Assembly (NCBI GenBank): GCA_945643635.1 | Contig: CALZFC010000066.1 | Span: 217,501-281,500, forward strand | Length of the DNA stretch: 64,000 nucleotides | Reading direction: 5' to 3' | From: Allodiplogaster sudhausi | Lineage: Eukaryota > Nematoda > Chromadorea > Rhabditida > Diplogasteridae | Part shown: positions 1 through 12,509 of the stretch, one piece after another | Numbering within the stretch: position 1 is the first letter of the stretch | Layout of the letters: every line of letters begins with the position of its first letter | Translations under genes and position numbers: made by a program | The notes under the pieces: model-generated | The model's database searches: none | What the model saw: the letters and a program-made list of their open reading frames with translations, nothing else | What the model was told of the DNA's origin: nothing

Positions 1-842
1 CATAATATGTATATTATCAAACCTTTCGAGTAATCTTGTGTTCTCACCATCAGACGTTTACATATAAATGAATGGGAATTTGCCTGCACCCTGTAGTTAG
101 CTAACCTGGAAAATGTAATGAAAGTGAACGAGAATATCGGCAGAGTCTTGAGTGGAGGCGTTTATGACACGAATACAGTCTTGGTTTGGAAGATAAGGAC
201 CATCTTCCAGAGAAGAAGAGAAAGAAAAGTCATCTCCGAAGAGATAGTCGCAATTATTTTTGATCTCGGATGATGAACAACAGCCTCAAGAAAGGTTTAG
301 CTGAATATTAGCATTTATTGTTAGGATGCGTGAGCAGAGACTAACATTCTAGAAGGCAGATTAAGGTTGAAACGAGAAGGAACTTCTGCGACCTACACAA
401 CATCTTCCTACAAGGTAAACATTTCTCATTTTAGGCTAATTATGTCCTCTAGCCGTCCAAACGTCTCATTTGCAGTTTCTAGCTACCTCGTCTCATCGCG
501 CCCTGGCTTGCTCTTTCTCTCTTTCTCCATCTCTCGCTCTCTCTCTCCATCTTTCTCTCTATTCCTCACTCCTCTCTCTCTCGCTCTTTCTCTCTTTTAC
601 TCTCTCTTTCTCTCTCTCCATCATTCTCTCCATCTTTTTCTCTTCCCGTCTCTTTCTATCTCCATCTCTCTCTTTCTCTGTCTGTCTCCATCTCTCTTTC
701 TTTTTCTCTCCATCTCTCTCTCCATCATTCACTCTTGCCTTCTCTTTCTCTCTCCATCTTTCAATTTTTCTTTCTATCTCCATCTCTCTCTTTCTCTCGC
801 CATCTCCATCTGAATCCATCTCTCTCCTTTTTTCTCTTCCCG

Positions 843-890
<48 letters not shown>

Positions 891-1499
891 TCTCTCTTTC
901 TCTCTCTCCATCATTCTCTCCATCTTTTTCTCTTCCCGTCTCTTTCTAGCTCCACCTCTCTCTTTCTCTGCCTCTCTCCATCTCTCTCTCCCTCTTCCTC
1001 TTCCCGTCTCTCTCTTCATCTCTCGCTCTCTCTCCCTCCTCTCTCTTATTCCCTCTTTCTTTTCACGTCTCTCTCTCTCTCTTTCGCGCTCTCTCTCCCT
1101 CTCTCTCTCCCTCTTTCTCTCTCTCTCACTTCATTTCAATATCGTGCACACCATCTTGTGCGCTAAAGAACTAGTCTCATACTCTGTCAGAACTCATTAG
1201 CTGTGCCAGCTGCCCTAGGAGAGAACTGCAGCATGACAAACACAGTGAGGCATCACAGAAAAAAATTTCTATAAAAATCTTATTATTAGAACAAAATTCC
1301 TCGAAAGATTCTTTCTAATCATGGGCAAACAGAATTAATTTGACAATCTTCTAAACTTTCATGGGGTTTTTCTATAGTTTCCATGACTGTGTAGAAAAAA
1401 AGGCATACAATATTTCTACATCATCCTCACCAAGAAGAGCACTAGGCCAGATAGGACAGAGAAATGTAAAGGGGGGGGGGGGGGTTAGAGGATCGAAAG

Positions 1500-1530
<31 letters not shown>

Positions 1531-2610
1531 AGAGAGAGAGAGGTGATAGTGAGAGGGAGAGACTAGAGAGATTGAGACAGTAGCCCAGGGAGGGATAATG
1601 AAAGTGAGAGAGAGGAAAGAGAAGCACGAAAGCATGGCCAAGAGGTGAACATCTTGTGCTGCCAGTAATCTCATTTTGCCGAATCCTCCCTCCTTTTCTC
1701 AAACGTCGACATCTTTTTATTTATTTCTGTCCACTTCCACTCCTCCTTGCAGTTTCTCCTAAAGCTCTTACCATTGGGTAATTGCAACTAATGGATCTGC
1801 ACTGTACTTCCCTCCCATTCCGTGACTGTATGACTTGCTCTACTTTATTCTCAACAATTCACATGCTGTAGGAGTCTCTAACATGGCAAAAACAAAGCAT
1901 TGAGAGAAAAAAAAAGCTAAAGCGAGAGAGTAGGGGGATGATAGACGGTGAGAAAGAGAGAATGGGATGGGACGGGGGAGAGACAGGGGGAAAGCGAGAG
2001 AGGGGGAGCGAGAGAGGGGAAAAACGAGAGAAGGGGATAGCGAGAAAGAGGAGGGTGAGAACGAGAAGAGGGTGAGTTGGATGGGCAGAAGAGAGGAGAT
2101 CAAGCAGGCCGCATCACGATCCGTATCGTCAGCATTCGCTAAGTGCAAATATGCTCTTCTCCCTTCTAATTGACTGAAAACCTGATAAGGAGAAGCCGAA
2201 CCAAGAACTACAATTCCAATTATAAAAAAAAATTCATACACGAAATAAGAGGACGCTATACTAATAACAATAACGACTGGTTGCTGCTTAAATATGCAAT
2301 TTATTTCGTATTTTATTTTACTAAATTGGTCTAAAATTATCTTCTTTTTTTTAAAAATAATTTAATGGAAATGTTGAGTTCTTTGGCGACGGCTTTTCTT
2401 CGTTGTTAAAGCCAGTGTCTACTCTTATATATCAGGTTACAAAGTTCAAGGCGCGTATCCTCTTCCAAATTTACACAGAGGATGTAGAAAAGCTAAATGA
2501 AAAGGTTAACTTTTTTGGATCACATGAAATAATTGTAAAAAGCTCTTGCAACTTCGAGGTTCACTTAGATATCAGACACCCAAACCGATGAAAGGAGAGA
2601 ATGGAGAAGA
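1..2610. repeat. Gene-free region dominated by CT/GA microsatellite
   Basis: No open reading frame here has protein-like composition; the longer ones are Ser/Leu or Arg/Glu runs produced by the repeats. A CT-rich block with interspersed CCAT and TTTC units fills about 510-1130, with long higher-order repetition. A run of 13 or more G followed by GA repeat lies at about 1471-1545, and an irregular GA block at about 1915-2065. The rest (1-500, 1140-1470, 2080-2600) is AT-rich unique sequence in which I see nothing. It lies downstream of the ZIP transporter on the minus strand, so part of it may be that gene's 3' UTR. Confidence 0.8.
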
Positions 2611-5462
2611 CTAGTGAGGATGATCGGAGTAGTTGGGGGTGGTTGAATGCAAGAGAGAGTCGGAGAGAGAGCAGGCAGGGGGGGAATGGGAGTGGGAGTG
2701 TTCCCCTTCATGGTCATGTCCATCCGCCAGACGAAGCAGTCCAATCAGTCCGAATCCCAGCAACATCAGCAACAACTTCAGCAGATTTGGATGTTCATTG
2801 TCCCTCTCGTGAAGCAGCACCTGAGTAGTCATCATCGGATAAGAAAGAAATCTCCTCGGCCATATTCAAAACAATTTAAAGAATTAAAAAAAAAACCTCG
2901 AAAAAAGTGACGTAAAGGAAGGTTCCGACAGAGAGACCTTGGAAGACAGTGACAAGGCAGTCTCTGACCAGAGTGTTCATGGAACTCCCTTGCACAACCA
3001 TTCCAACCAAGGCACCCAGTGGAGAAGTCAGCGACAAGATTATCATCTCCAAAATCTCTACTTTTATGTCCAATCATGGTGCATTTAATACTTCTAATGA
3101 ACACTTGTTCAATAAAATATCCGATTTGGAAGTGAATATACAGAGTGAAAAGGGGAGCAAGGGACTGACAGAGAGGACAACCCAGTGAAGGGCATGGGCA
3201 TGAGTGCGCGCCAGCTGAAGACCCACTGAGAAGGCCACGATAAGCTTGTGCACCAGGAGAGAGAAGAACAGCGCGACGATGTCCCCTATTCCAGTCTACA
3301 AGAACAAGGGAGAAGGACTCTTTCTTTTCGAAATACAAAACGTTGATATTGCAATAAGAAATAACCTGAACACCGAAAGCCATTCCCTCAATGAGAGCAT
3401 GGAAAGAGATGGCAACGACGAAAGTGATGGAACGCACGCCATGAGAATGAGCATGAGGGGAAGACTTCATGAGGATCGGAGGGTCTTCATCCACTTAAGA
3501 ACTCTTCTCTTTCCAGACGGCTCTTCAAAGAAGCACGAACCCTTTTCACAATTAGTCTCGCACCGCTCGGGCTCTGCCAGAATGACCGCTGTGTACACCC
3601 TGCAATTCCCTCTTTTCTTCATCAATTACATTCCTTTCCCTGAATATGAGTAAATATAGGAATGAAGCCAATGAGTTGAGAGACAACTATGATATGCAAC
3701 GGAAACGAGAGGGAAGATTATACACTAGCCTGCTAAATAAAATGTAAATATTCCTATGAAATGTAAACAAAGTGGGAGACAAAGGACACACATTGCTAGG
3801 ATATGAAACAGAAAGCAACAAAAAAAAAATTGCGGAGGACAGGTGTAGGGCAAGGAGGAGAAAGAGAAAGAGAGGGAAGAAAAGGACAGAAAAATAAGAG
3901 GTATGAAGACAGCGTTTTATAGGGTGAGGGGAAGAACACGGAGAGAGGACAATACATTCCTCACTCGCAATCGTGAGAAATGGCAGCCGATGAGTCTGTG
4001 CTCCCGTAGTTGCGATGTCTGCCCTTCCCTCTCCTATTACAATCTGACAACCCTATCTCCTACTGACCACCATCCTCACAACCAATTTAATACAGCATGC
4101 GGAAAAAGGCTCTCTCGATGAACAAACGCCAAGATTTCTGTCCGGGAACGACTCATAGTCACACTATCCACACAAAGAAAAGAAGGGCTGACTCTGGTGA
4201 GGATGAAAGTCATACTATCCACACAAAGAAAAGAAGGGCTGACTCTGGTGAGGATGAATTGCAGTCGACTTCATTGGCCCCGGCAGAGTGCCGACGGTGG
4301 ACAGTGAATGGGCAGTGCTTCTGGCAGTGGCCTTCTGCCTCAGCCTCTACCAACATCTTCTCCGTCGCATTCTCCCCTTAACAATCTAACAATGATGTCA
4401 TTCCTGCCAGAGAGCAGAACTCGCCTGCTGCTGCACGACGACTTTGAGTGGGGACAGCACCCGAGACCATGCAGCAGCCAGCTGAGGAAGGGGCCCCCGT
4501 CTGCTCTTCCGACTTCCCTCGCTCCTCACATGGAGGCGCTTCTCTGCAGACTCTCCTCTCTCTCTCAGCCTCTTTCTCTGCCTTCTCTCAGTCTGTCTCT
4601 TCTTCTCTCACTAACGGATTCTCATCCAGGAGAGAAGCGTGTCCGTGAGGATGGCCATGCGAGTGTCCATGAGCCATACTCGGAATCGCCATTATCACCA
4701 CCTCCAAGCATTACCATGAAAACATACTCCTTCCAAGGGAGCTTAAAGGCATTCAAAACCCAAACTGTAGGGAGAATTCCCTCAATTTGGCACGCATTGA
4801 ATTGCTTTCCATAAACGAACTTCTTCAACGAAGAAAAGAAGAAAGAAGCCAACGCAAGACAGAAGCTCCGCTATGGGGTACGATATATCCAGCTTAAATG
4901 TTCCTTGATACATCGTATAGAAAGATCATTGTTGAATTGGATCTCACGATCTCAAAAATAAATATAATAAGAGCGCACGCAATAATCCCGATTTAGTTTC
5001 TGGACGCTTTCAGAGAGTTCAGGGAAGAGATGAAGAAAACACGTCGCCAGGAAAACTCCACCGGAGAAGCAAGTGAGAAGGCACAACACCAGAGAGACAT
5101 TCCTAAATTATCATGACTGTAAACAAGTGTTGATTAATCATGAACCCATACTACTCGCTACATTTATTGATAATGTTTTTCGCGGGGTCTGCGACTTCAT
5201 CATCATTGGAATCACCGAAAAAAAAGCCAAATCAAGGAAAAAGGGGTTTCAAATTCCGAATGTTTTAAAAACGTACCTGTGTTGTTTGCTGGAAGAAGCT
5301 CTGGCCGCACTTTGTCGAAGTCTCTTCAAGACCTGAAAATAAGGTAGATGTAAAGACCAAAGGGATTCATGGAATACCGACTCTGAGAGGCAGCAGCCCA
5401 GCGATGAGCACAGCCCCGATCATCACGAGCAGAAGCAGAAGCTTCAGTGGAACCGGATCCAT
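2611..5462 (-). CDS. ZIP-family zinc/iron transporter (SLC39A1/2/3-like, subfamily II)
   Basis: Predicted plasma-membrane transporter importing Zn2+ into the cytosol. Exon 1 (5382-5462) starts MDPVPLKLLLLLV, a first membrane helix; exon 2 (5277-5332) follows; exon 3 (4979-5102) carries CFSGGVFLATCFLHLFPEL, the family's second-helix signature; exon 4 (4817-4892) holds helix 3. A His-rich loop AHGHSHGHPHGHA lies near 4635-4675, as expected between helices 3 and 4. Then come the metal-site helix ISFHALIEGMAFG (about 3364-3490), HKLIVAFSVGLQLA (about 3195-3290), VFQGLSVGTFLYVTFFEVF (about 2895-3073) and a final exon (2611-2835) ending in another His-rich tail. The His and Glu of the HxxxEG motif are present. 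Exons between 4810 and 3490 could not be joined with certainty; a 51-bp tandem duplication lies there. MSH2 is divergently oriented upstream. The family is firm, the exact paralogue is not. Confidence 0.9.
4157..4258. repeat. 51-bp tandem duplication (2 copies) inside the ZIP gene
   Basis: Two adjacent 51-base units (4157-4207 and 4208-4258) differ at only about one position. Fifty-one bases is 17 codons, so if exonic it preserves frame. Read on the minus strand each unit also holds a pyrimidine-rich stretch ending in an AG, which could be a duplicated 3' splice site. Confidence 0.9.
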
Positions 5463-5898
5463 CTTCCTGCCAATCGACTGCAACAATGTGTCAATCAACT
5501 AAATACAACAAATAGAAGCAAAGAAGAGAGACATGGGTACAGCAGCACAAATACGACAAAAAAGAATGCGTTTAAAAGAATATCGTGCGACATAAAGGAT
5601 ACTGTATTGAAATATTTATTATATACTTAACGGATACGTACATGTTTCTATTCGAATAGTTGCTCGCAGATTTCTCGTTTTTTTTTATCGGGCATAATGG
5701 AAACTTGTACTTTTTGTCGCTCCATATTATCCGGTGAAGAACGAATACACCGAATAATGAGAGCAAAACAAAATTGGATATTTCATTTTGCGGACCGTGG
5801 ATTAGTGAGTTGTAATATTTGGCGCTTAAGGAAAAACTGCTTGTTATTCGGTCTTCATGCAAATTCTGTAAAAATCTATCTGAACGTTGTATGAAGGC
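5463..5898. promoter_or_regulatory. Divergent intergenic region between ZIP transporter and MSH2
   Basis: These 436 bp separate two start codons pointing away from each other and must hold both 5' UTRs and core promoters. The DNA is AT-rich. The open frames within it have no recognisable composition. No specific promoter element was identified. Confidence 0.5.
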
Positions 5899-8800
5899 AT
5901 GGCGTCAAGAGTGAGAAACCAGTCATCCCTCGATGTGTCTCTACTGGATGTATTGAAGACGAAGTCGAAGGGTGCGGTTGCAATCTTTGACAAAGGAGTT
6001 GGTTAACACCTTATTTTCTCTTTCATTTTTCATTCACCTACAAATCTTCTTGAGGATTTCTACGCCCTGTACGACGAGGACGCTGTCTTGGTTGCTCGCG
6101 AAGTCTTTAGAAGCGAGGTCGGATTGAAGAGAATCAGAATTGAAGAAAAGAGTGTCAACTACATTTCTCTGGGAGCTGGCCAGTATGAGCGGGTTCTTCG
6201 TCATATTCTCGTTATTCTTCGCTATCGTGTTCTTCTTTTTGCAATTCGTGATGGAAACTGGACTCTCAAGTGCCAGGTAAAGCTGATTTGTTCTTATTTA
6301 TCCTTATCGAAGTCGCTCGCTGTAGGGTTCAATCGGTAATTTGGACGCATTCGAAGAAATTGGTGATCTTGGAAAGGAAGCAACACCTATCATTGCTGTC
6401 CGCTTTGCTGGACCTTCAAAGTCCTTGGCAAGTCTTCGAACCATTAGCGTGGATTTCTATTTTTATTTTCTCTTGAAGGCAAAGTCAGCAGTTGCATCGT
6501 GTGATTCGTGCTGTCTGCGGATTTCCTTTGCTGAGATAGAAGAAGGAGTCAATCTCTGTCAACTGGAGGTTAATCGTTTCTCATTAGCTTCGCCATATGA
6601 GAGAATGAGCGGGAGGAGAATTCAGCAGTGTCTTTTGTCCTCTTCTGCCCGTGAATGTCTGCTCCTCGGAGTGCCTCCTGCAGAGAAGCTTCGGAAATTC
6701 AAGTCTATTCTTCGACGTGGCAACATTCTTCTTACACAGCGACCGATTCCTGTACTTGGCATCGAGAAAGTGACAGAGTTGCTGAAGGAAGAATACCGCG
6801 AGAAGAGTAAGTTGCTGTCCTCTGCTTACTTTCCACTTTCTTCCTGTTCTAGTGCTGTCACTTCCCGAAGAAGTGAAATCGGCCGTGATTGCGGCAGTTG
6901 AATTCTGTGGTCTGAGCGAGCCTGGATGGCAGGGCAGATTCTCTCTTGCGAACTACTCAACTGGTCGATTTCTCCGACTGGACACGGCAGCCATCCGAGC
7001 ATTCGAACTGTTTGAACTGTCGTATCACCATGGTCAGTTGCATTGGTGAAGAAGGAAAGATCGAGGCAGACTGGGAATGGTTGAGGGGATTCGGGCACGC
7101 AAGGAACTCTCTTCTCCGCCCTCAACTTGTGCAAGACTCCGGGAGGGACTCGGTTGCTACGTGAGTGGCTGGCCAGGCCTCTCTTGGACATGCGACTTAT
7201 CCATGAGAGACAGGTGAGTGTGAGAGGAGAAGGAGAGAGAAAAGAGGGGTGGTTGAGGATGTGGTGGAGGCACTGTGTGTGAGTGGAGAAGAGCGAGGGA
7301 GACTGCACGGGGAGTGGCTGCCTCGAGTGCCGGACCTCTCTTCCCTGGCCCGCCGTCTCCTCCGCAGAAGAGCCCGTCTCATGGACTGCTTCCGTGTCGC
7401 GCAGGCTCTCCGCACTCTCCGTCGCATTGACTCTTCTCTACGTCTTGTCATGAAAGCAGCCACTCAGCAAGCCGCCGCCGTCAAGGAACTTCTCCTGGTT
7501 AGATCTTCATTTGACGCCAACACCATTGAATTGCCCAGCTCTTAGATTCCGATCTGCACTGGAATTGTACAATTCGAGAACTTCGAGGTCTGCGTGGAGC
7601 AGACAATCGACAGAGAACACTTCAACCAGTTCGTTCCCTCTTTTCTCTCTTTTATCATTGCAATGGCTTAAGATCTGGAGTCATGAGAATTCGGCCAGAG
7701 ATTGACCCTCAACTACTCGAATTGTCTGAGAGGATGGAGGCGTTGCAGAAGAGATGTGAGAGAGCTCTTGAGAAGGTATTCTGTTCAATTGCGTCGTGCT
7801 CACTAAGTTATCTCTACAAAAATTAATAGCTGTAATAAAGATTTCTAAATGTAAAAGGTTCTTCAATCACAATAACAACATTATCGTAAAGTATGATTTC
7901 TTGAATGTCCTGCTCAGATGGCGTCTCGTTTTGGCTGCTCGAATGCGAAGCTGGACATGAACAGCCAACACGGATACTTCTACCGAGTAACCATGAAGGT
8001 GAGCTGCGAGTTGTGGATGTGGAGAATGAGTGGAGAGAGTTCAGGAGGAGAAGTCATTGCGTGCATCCTCTGCGTCTCTGCACATCCTGGACGGAGGGAA
8101 GGGAGCTGGTCTCCGCTTCAGAGACGACGCTCTCAACCAACTCAATGACGAGTACTCTCAGCTCTCTTCTCTCTACTCAGAGGCACAGAAGCATCTCGAA
8201 GAGTCCACTGTTGCAGTCTGTGGTTGGGAGGAGAAAGCGAGAGAGAGAGAGAGAGAGAGAGAGAATGGAGATATAATGGGAGAGTTGCAGCGAGTTACGC
8301 GGCGTCGCTGGCTCAGCTGTCCTCCTTCGTGTCCAGCGTGGATGTCTTCGTGTCCCTCGCCGTCTTCGCAGAGAGTGCTCCCCTTCCACATGTTCGGCCA
8401 GAGTTGCTTCCGGCTGGGGAAGGAGTCTTCGAGATCAAGGCTGCCAGGCATCCCGTTCTCGACTCTCTCATCCACTTCATTCCTAATGACATCATCATGA
8501 GTGAGTTCAGAGAGAGAGAGAGAGAGAGAGAGAGATGCTGTTTGAGGCGATGCTCGTTCCCTGGTGGTGACAGGGGCGAATATGGGAGGGAAGAGTACGT
8601 ACCTGCGTAGTGCTGCCCTCTGTGCTCTGCTGGCCCAGCTGGGTGCTCGTGTCCCTGCAGAGAGTGCTCGGCTGTCTCTGGTGGATTCCATCCTTGCCCG
8701 GGTGGGAGCCGCAGACTCGCAGAGCAAGGGCCACTCCACTTTCATGGCTGAGATGCTCGAGTGCTCTGCTATTCTACAGGTATTAAATCTATTCAGTATT

Positions 8801-9826
8801 TTCTACTTTGCTATCCTTCGTATTTGGCATTGGAAAGAAAAAAAAGTTAATGTATCGTTTTGAATATCTAATACATCCATTCTTCTCTCAATTGTGTTTT
8901 ATCCGTCCCTTTATGATGTACTATTTCTCCGGCATTTGTTGTGATAAGAAATTCTACCCCAATGTCTCCGTTATTTTCCGAATGCAACTCCGAACTCGCT
9001 AGTGATCATCGATGAAATCGGTCGCGGCACTTCCACCTTTGACGGCTTCGGACTTGCCTGGGGCATTACCAAGGATCTGATTGAAAGGGTCCGCGTCATG
9101 CCACTCTGATTTCCTATGTTATCGATCTAAATTTCCCTCTCTTTCTCTCTCCTCTCTGTTCTCTCTCTTTCTCCTCTCTGTTCTCTCTCTTTCTCCTCTC
9201 TGTTCTCTCTCTTTCTCTCTCCTTTCTGTTCTCTCTCTTTCTCCTCTCTGTTCTCTCTCTTTCTCTCTCTCTCTCTCCCTCTCTTTCTCTCTCTTCTCTG
9301 TTCAGGTGCAGTGCAAGCTTCTTCTGGCAACCCACTTCACTGAGTTGACTGGTCTGCAGTGCTTGGCGGGAGTGCGTGCAATTCAGATGGCAGTGCACTC
9401 GTCTGGGAATGAGTTGGCTCTCCTCTACCGTGTCAAGGAGGGCACTGCCGATGCTTCCCTTGGTATTCACGTGGCTCGTCTCGTGGGAATCAGTGACGGG
9501 GTTTGCCCTTTTTTTGCACTGCCGGTATTTCGAGAACTAGAAGAAAAGCCACAATTGTGGAATTATATCAATTTCTACTTCCTAAAAATGCAGCTTTTTT
9601 ATTTCTTACCCAAGTGTTTGGAGAAGAACATACACATATCTTTTTAAAGTTTTTTTTTTCGATTTCCGAAATTTAGCCGCCTTGATTTTAGGTCTTGGAG
9701 AAGGCGAGGGAGGAATTCAATCGACTGGATGAACTGGAGAAGAAACGGGCCGAATTCAAAGAGAAGATGCGCGCTGCAAGTGACAAAGACCTTAGAAGTC
9801 TCATTCTCTCTTCGCCTTTGTCATGA
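5899..9826 (+). CDS. MSH2: DNA mismatch repair protein MSH2
   Basis: MutS-homologue ATPase that pairs with MSH6 or MSH3 to recognise mismatches in the nucleus. Exon 1 (5899-5997) ends IFDKG and joins DFYALYDED at 6055, matching the MSH2 N-terminal mismatch domain. Connector, lever and clamp exons follow up to about 8240 (for example [16 protein letters not shown], about 7110-7180). The ATPase core is complete: Walker [10 protein letters not shown] (about 8577), the [14 protein letters not shown] loop, Walker [19 protein letters not shown] (about 9001) and ATHFTEL (about 9329). The C-terminal exon from about 9692 ends ILSSPLS. Walker A has Ala where MutS proteins normally have Pro (GPNMGGKST). 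Several introns are very short and two (about 8240 and 8500-8547) are largely GA repeat; one near 9092-9305 is CT repeat. The join near 7212-7250 was not resolved in phase. Confidence 0.95.
9125..9304 (+). repeat. CT-rich minisatellite in MSH2 intron
   Basis: Repeated units of roughly CTCTCTGTTCTCTCTCTTTC fill the intron and run up to the 3' splice site, serving as its polypyrimidine tract. The next exon begins GTGCAGTGCAAGC. Confidence 0.85.
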
Positions 9827-10037
9827 ACAATTCCCTTTCATTCCATTTGTTTCATTCTTTGTTATGAATTTTTGTTCACGATTGTTATGCTCACTTTTTG
9901 AGGCTTTATATTGTTATACGGCAATTCAGACCAGTGATCTCTTTCTTGTTGTCCATCTATGAAGGATTAGTGGAGATACTTGAAGTGGTGAGACAACCCG
10001 CATGAGAAGCTCCCAGTGGGAGTAAAAACTGAAAGGT

Positions 10038-12216
10038 CTAGCAGAACTTGCAAGATCGTGCACAGTCCCTTCGCATGGTGGAGGGGTTGGAGGAGCAGAG
10101 GGAAGATTGGTCTTTCAACCAGGAGAGACAACTTCTCTCAGATGAAGCATCCAGACAGCTGCTGGGTGGGAGGGAGGCGGTGGCTGTGTTGGCTGGCTCG
10201 ATGGCAGCCGCCACTCCCCCTCCGTCCGAGGCCTTGCCGATTATCTGCTCCTCCAGCACCTTCTCCAGTACAACTTTGACCCCGGCCCAAGTTTCTCGTG
10301 CAGTTGGAATCAGCTCACTCGGATCGAGTGCGAAGCCGTTCCATACTGAAACATTTCAGTTTCAAATTTGTAAATGCCGGCGAATGCATAATGTGCTAAG
10401 TTCGAGTCTTTTCCCATTTGACTGATAGTAGTAGAAAAAGAAGAGACTAACTGCGGGCCTGGCTCTCACCCGAGTATTGTGGTCTCAGCTCAATAGTGTA
10501 CGAGTACGGAACTCTCCGCTTCTCTGTCGCCCAGTCTGTGGATCCGCCAGCAAAACCATCTCAAACAGAATTTTACTTCTTAAAGGAGGGTGATCTCCGA
10601 GTAAATGAGTGAGATTTGAAATTGCCGCTGCCCTTCGCACTCTCATTCTCGCGTGCTATTTTGACGCAGCGGGTTTCTGCGCCGTGCGAAATCGCACGCG
10701 AGAATGACAGTGCCTATGCCCAGGATGAACGCAGCTATCAAAACCTCAATTAATTATTTTTCGGTGATCGTCCTCTTTTAAGCTGTTTGTTTGATAGCCA
10801 GGGACTTACAAATGATCTCGGGACCAGTGCCGAACTTGTACTTGGTGCCGTAGACCTTCGCGACTTCCTGCACGGCGCGTGCAGCCACTTCTCTCTGCAA
10901 GAAACATTCACCGATCTGCACATTAACCATCATCTAAAACTGCTTTGCTCTAACTGGAGATCAATGAGGAGAGTGAGATGGAAACTGACTACATCCGCAA
11001 TGTTTTTCGGATAAGTTGTCTTGCGATGAGAGTACGAATAGATCCAGAGCTGGGAGTATGCATGCAGAGTTATGTAGGCACGCACTCGAGAACCAAGGAA
11101 CATGAAGAAGTCGCGAAGGGCACTGAATAGAGAGAGAGAGATAGAGGGAGAGGAAGAGTGAGACAGAGAGAGTGAGACAGAGAGAGGAGACACAGAGAGA
11201 GGAGAGAGAGAAAGACAAAGAGAGAGAGAGAGATAAAAAAAGAGAGCGACTCTAACATGGTCTCAGGCTCACTGAAAGCAGTGGGGCCGTTGTAGATCTC
11301 AGAGCATGCGTATCGACTAGCGCCGATTTCTGATGACAAGAATCCTTGATGGCAGTAAATGGTGAAATGCCTTGCAACCTCCAAACTGAAAGTCAAAGTT
11401 GCGGTTGAGATCGACGCCCTTGCAGCATCTACCATTCTGACAACTCTCGCGGCCGCGGTTCTTTCTCCACATTCGCTTCTGCAAAGAACCCTTTCCATCC
11501 ACAGAAACCATGAATGGAAGGACTGACGGTCGGGTCCGTTTGGTTCAGTCTCGTGTACTCGTAGCCATCCGGGTTCATGATGGGGAATACGTAGATGACC
11601 ATTCCCTCTCGGTAGGCAATCGAGCGGGGGTCTGCAGCTGAGGACACCAGCTGGAAATGAGGACAGAGAGATGAGACAGTTAGACAGTTAGAGAAAGAGA
11701 GAGTTAGAGAGAGAGAGAGACGACCATGTAGATGAAGTAGAGAGCAGTGTGGATGGTGGCCCACTCTCTGGCATGAATTCCGGCGTCAAAGATCATGACA
11801 TCTTTCTGGCCGTCGTCATTTCCAATCTCAACTATTTCTGTGCAGCACCGAGTGGAATGAAAGAGAGCAACAAACGGAAACGGAGAGATAGAGAGAACCA
11901 GGGAGGGAGGGAAAGAGAAAGAGACAGTGAGAGCTAGAGAGAGAGAGTGTGAGAGAGAGAGTGTGAGAGAGAGAGAGAGTGAGAGCTGGGAAGAGAGAGA
12001 GAGGCTAGGGAGAGATAGCTGGAGAGCGAGACAGACAGAGAGAAGAGAGAGAGAGAGAGAAAGCTAGAGAGAGAAAGATTAAAAGATAGCGAGAGAGAGA
12101 GAGAGAAAGAGCTAGAGAGAGAGAGAAAGATTGAAAGATAGCGAGACAGAGAAAGAGCTAGAGAGAGCTAGAGAGAGAGAGAGCGAGAGTGAGCTGGGAC
12201 GAGAGAGAGATATATC

Positions 12217-12272
<56 letters not shown>

Positions 12273-12396
12273 AGCAGGGAAGAGAGAGAGAGAGAGAGAG
12301 AGAGATAGCTAGAGAAACAGAGAGAAAGAGAGCTAGAGAGAGAGAGAAAGATTGAGAGATAGCGAGAGAGAGAAAGATTGAGTGAGAGCTAGAGAG

Positions 12397-12440
<44 letters not shown>

Positions 12441-12474
12441 AAACAGAGAGCTAGAGAGAGAAAGATTGAAAGAT

Positions 12475-12509
<35 letters not shown>

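Noticed and set aside
470..1166. Long Ser/Leu-rich open frames
   Set aside because: They are translations of CT microsatellite; the complementary strand gives equally long Arg/Glu frames. No start context or splice structure.
5572..5862. 96-codon minus-strand frame between ZIP and MSH2
   Set aside because: It lies in the divergent promoter gap, is AT-driven, shows no domain and does not continue into exons.
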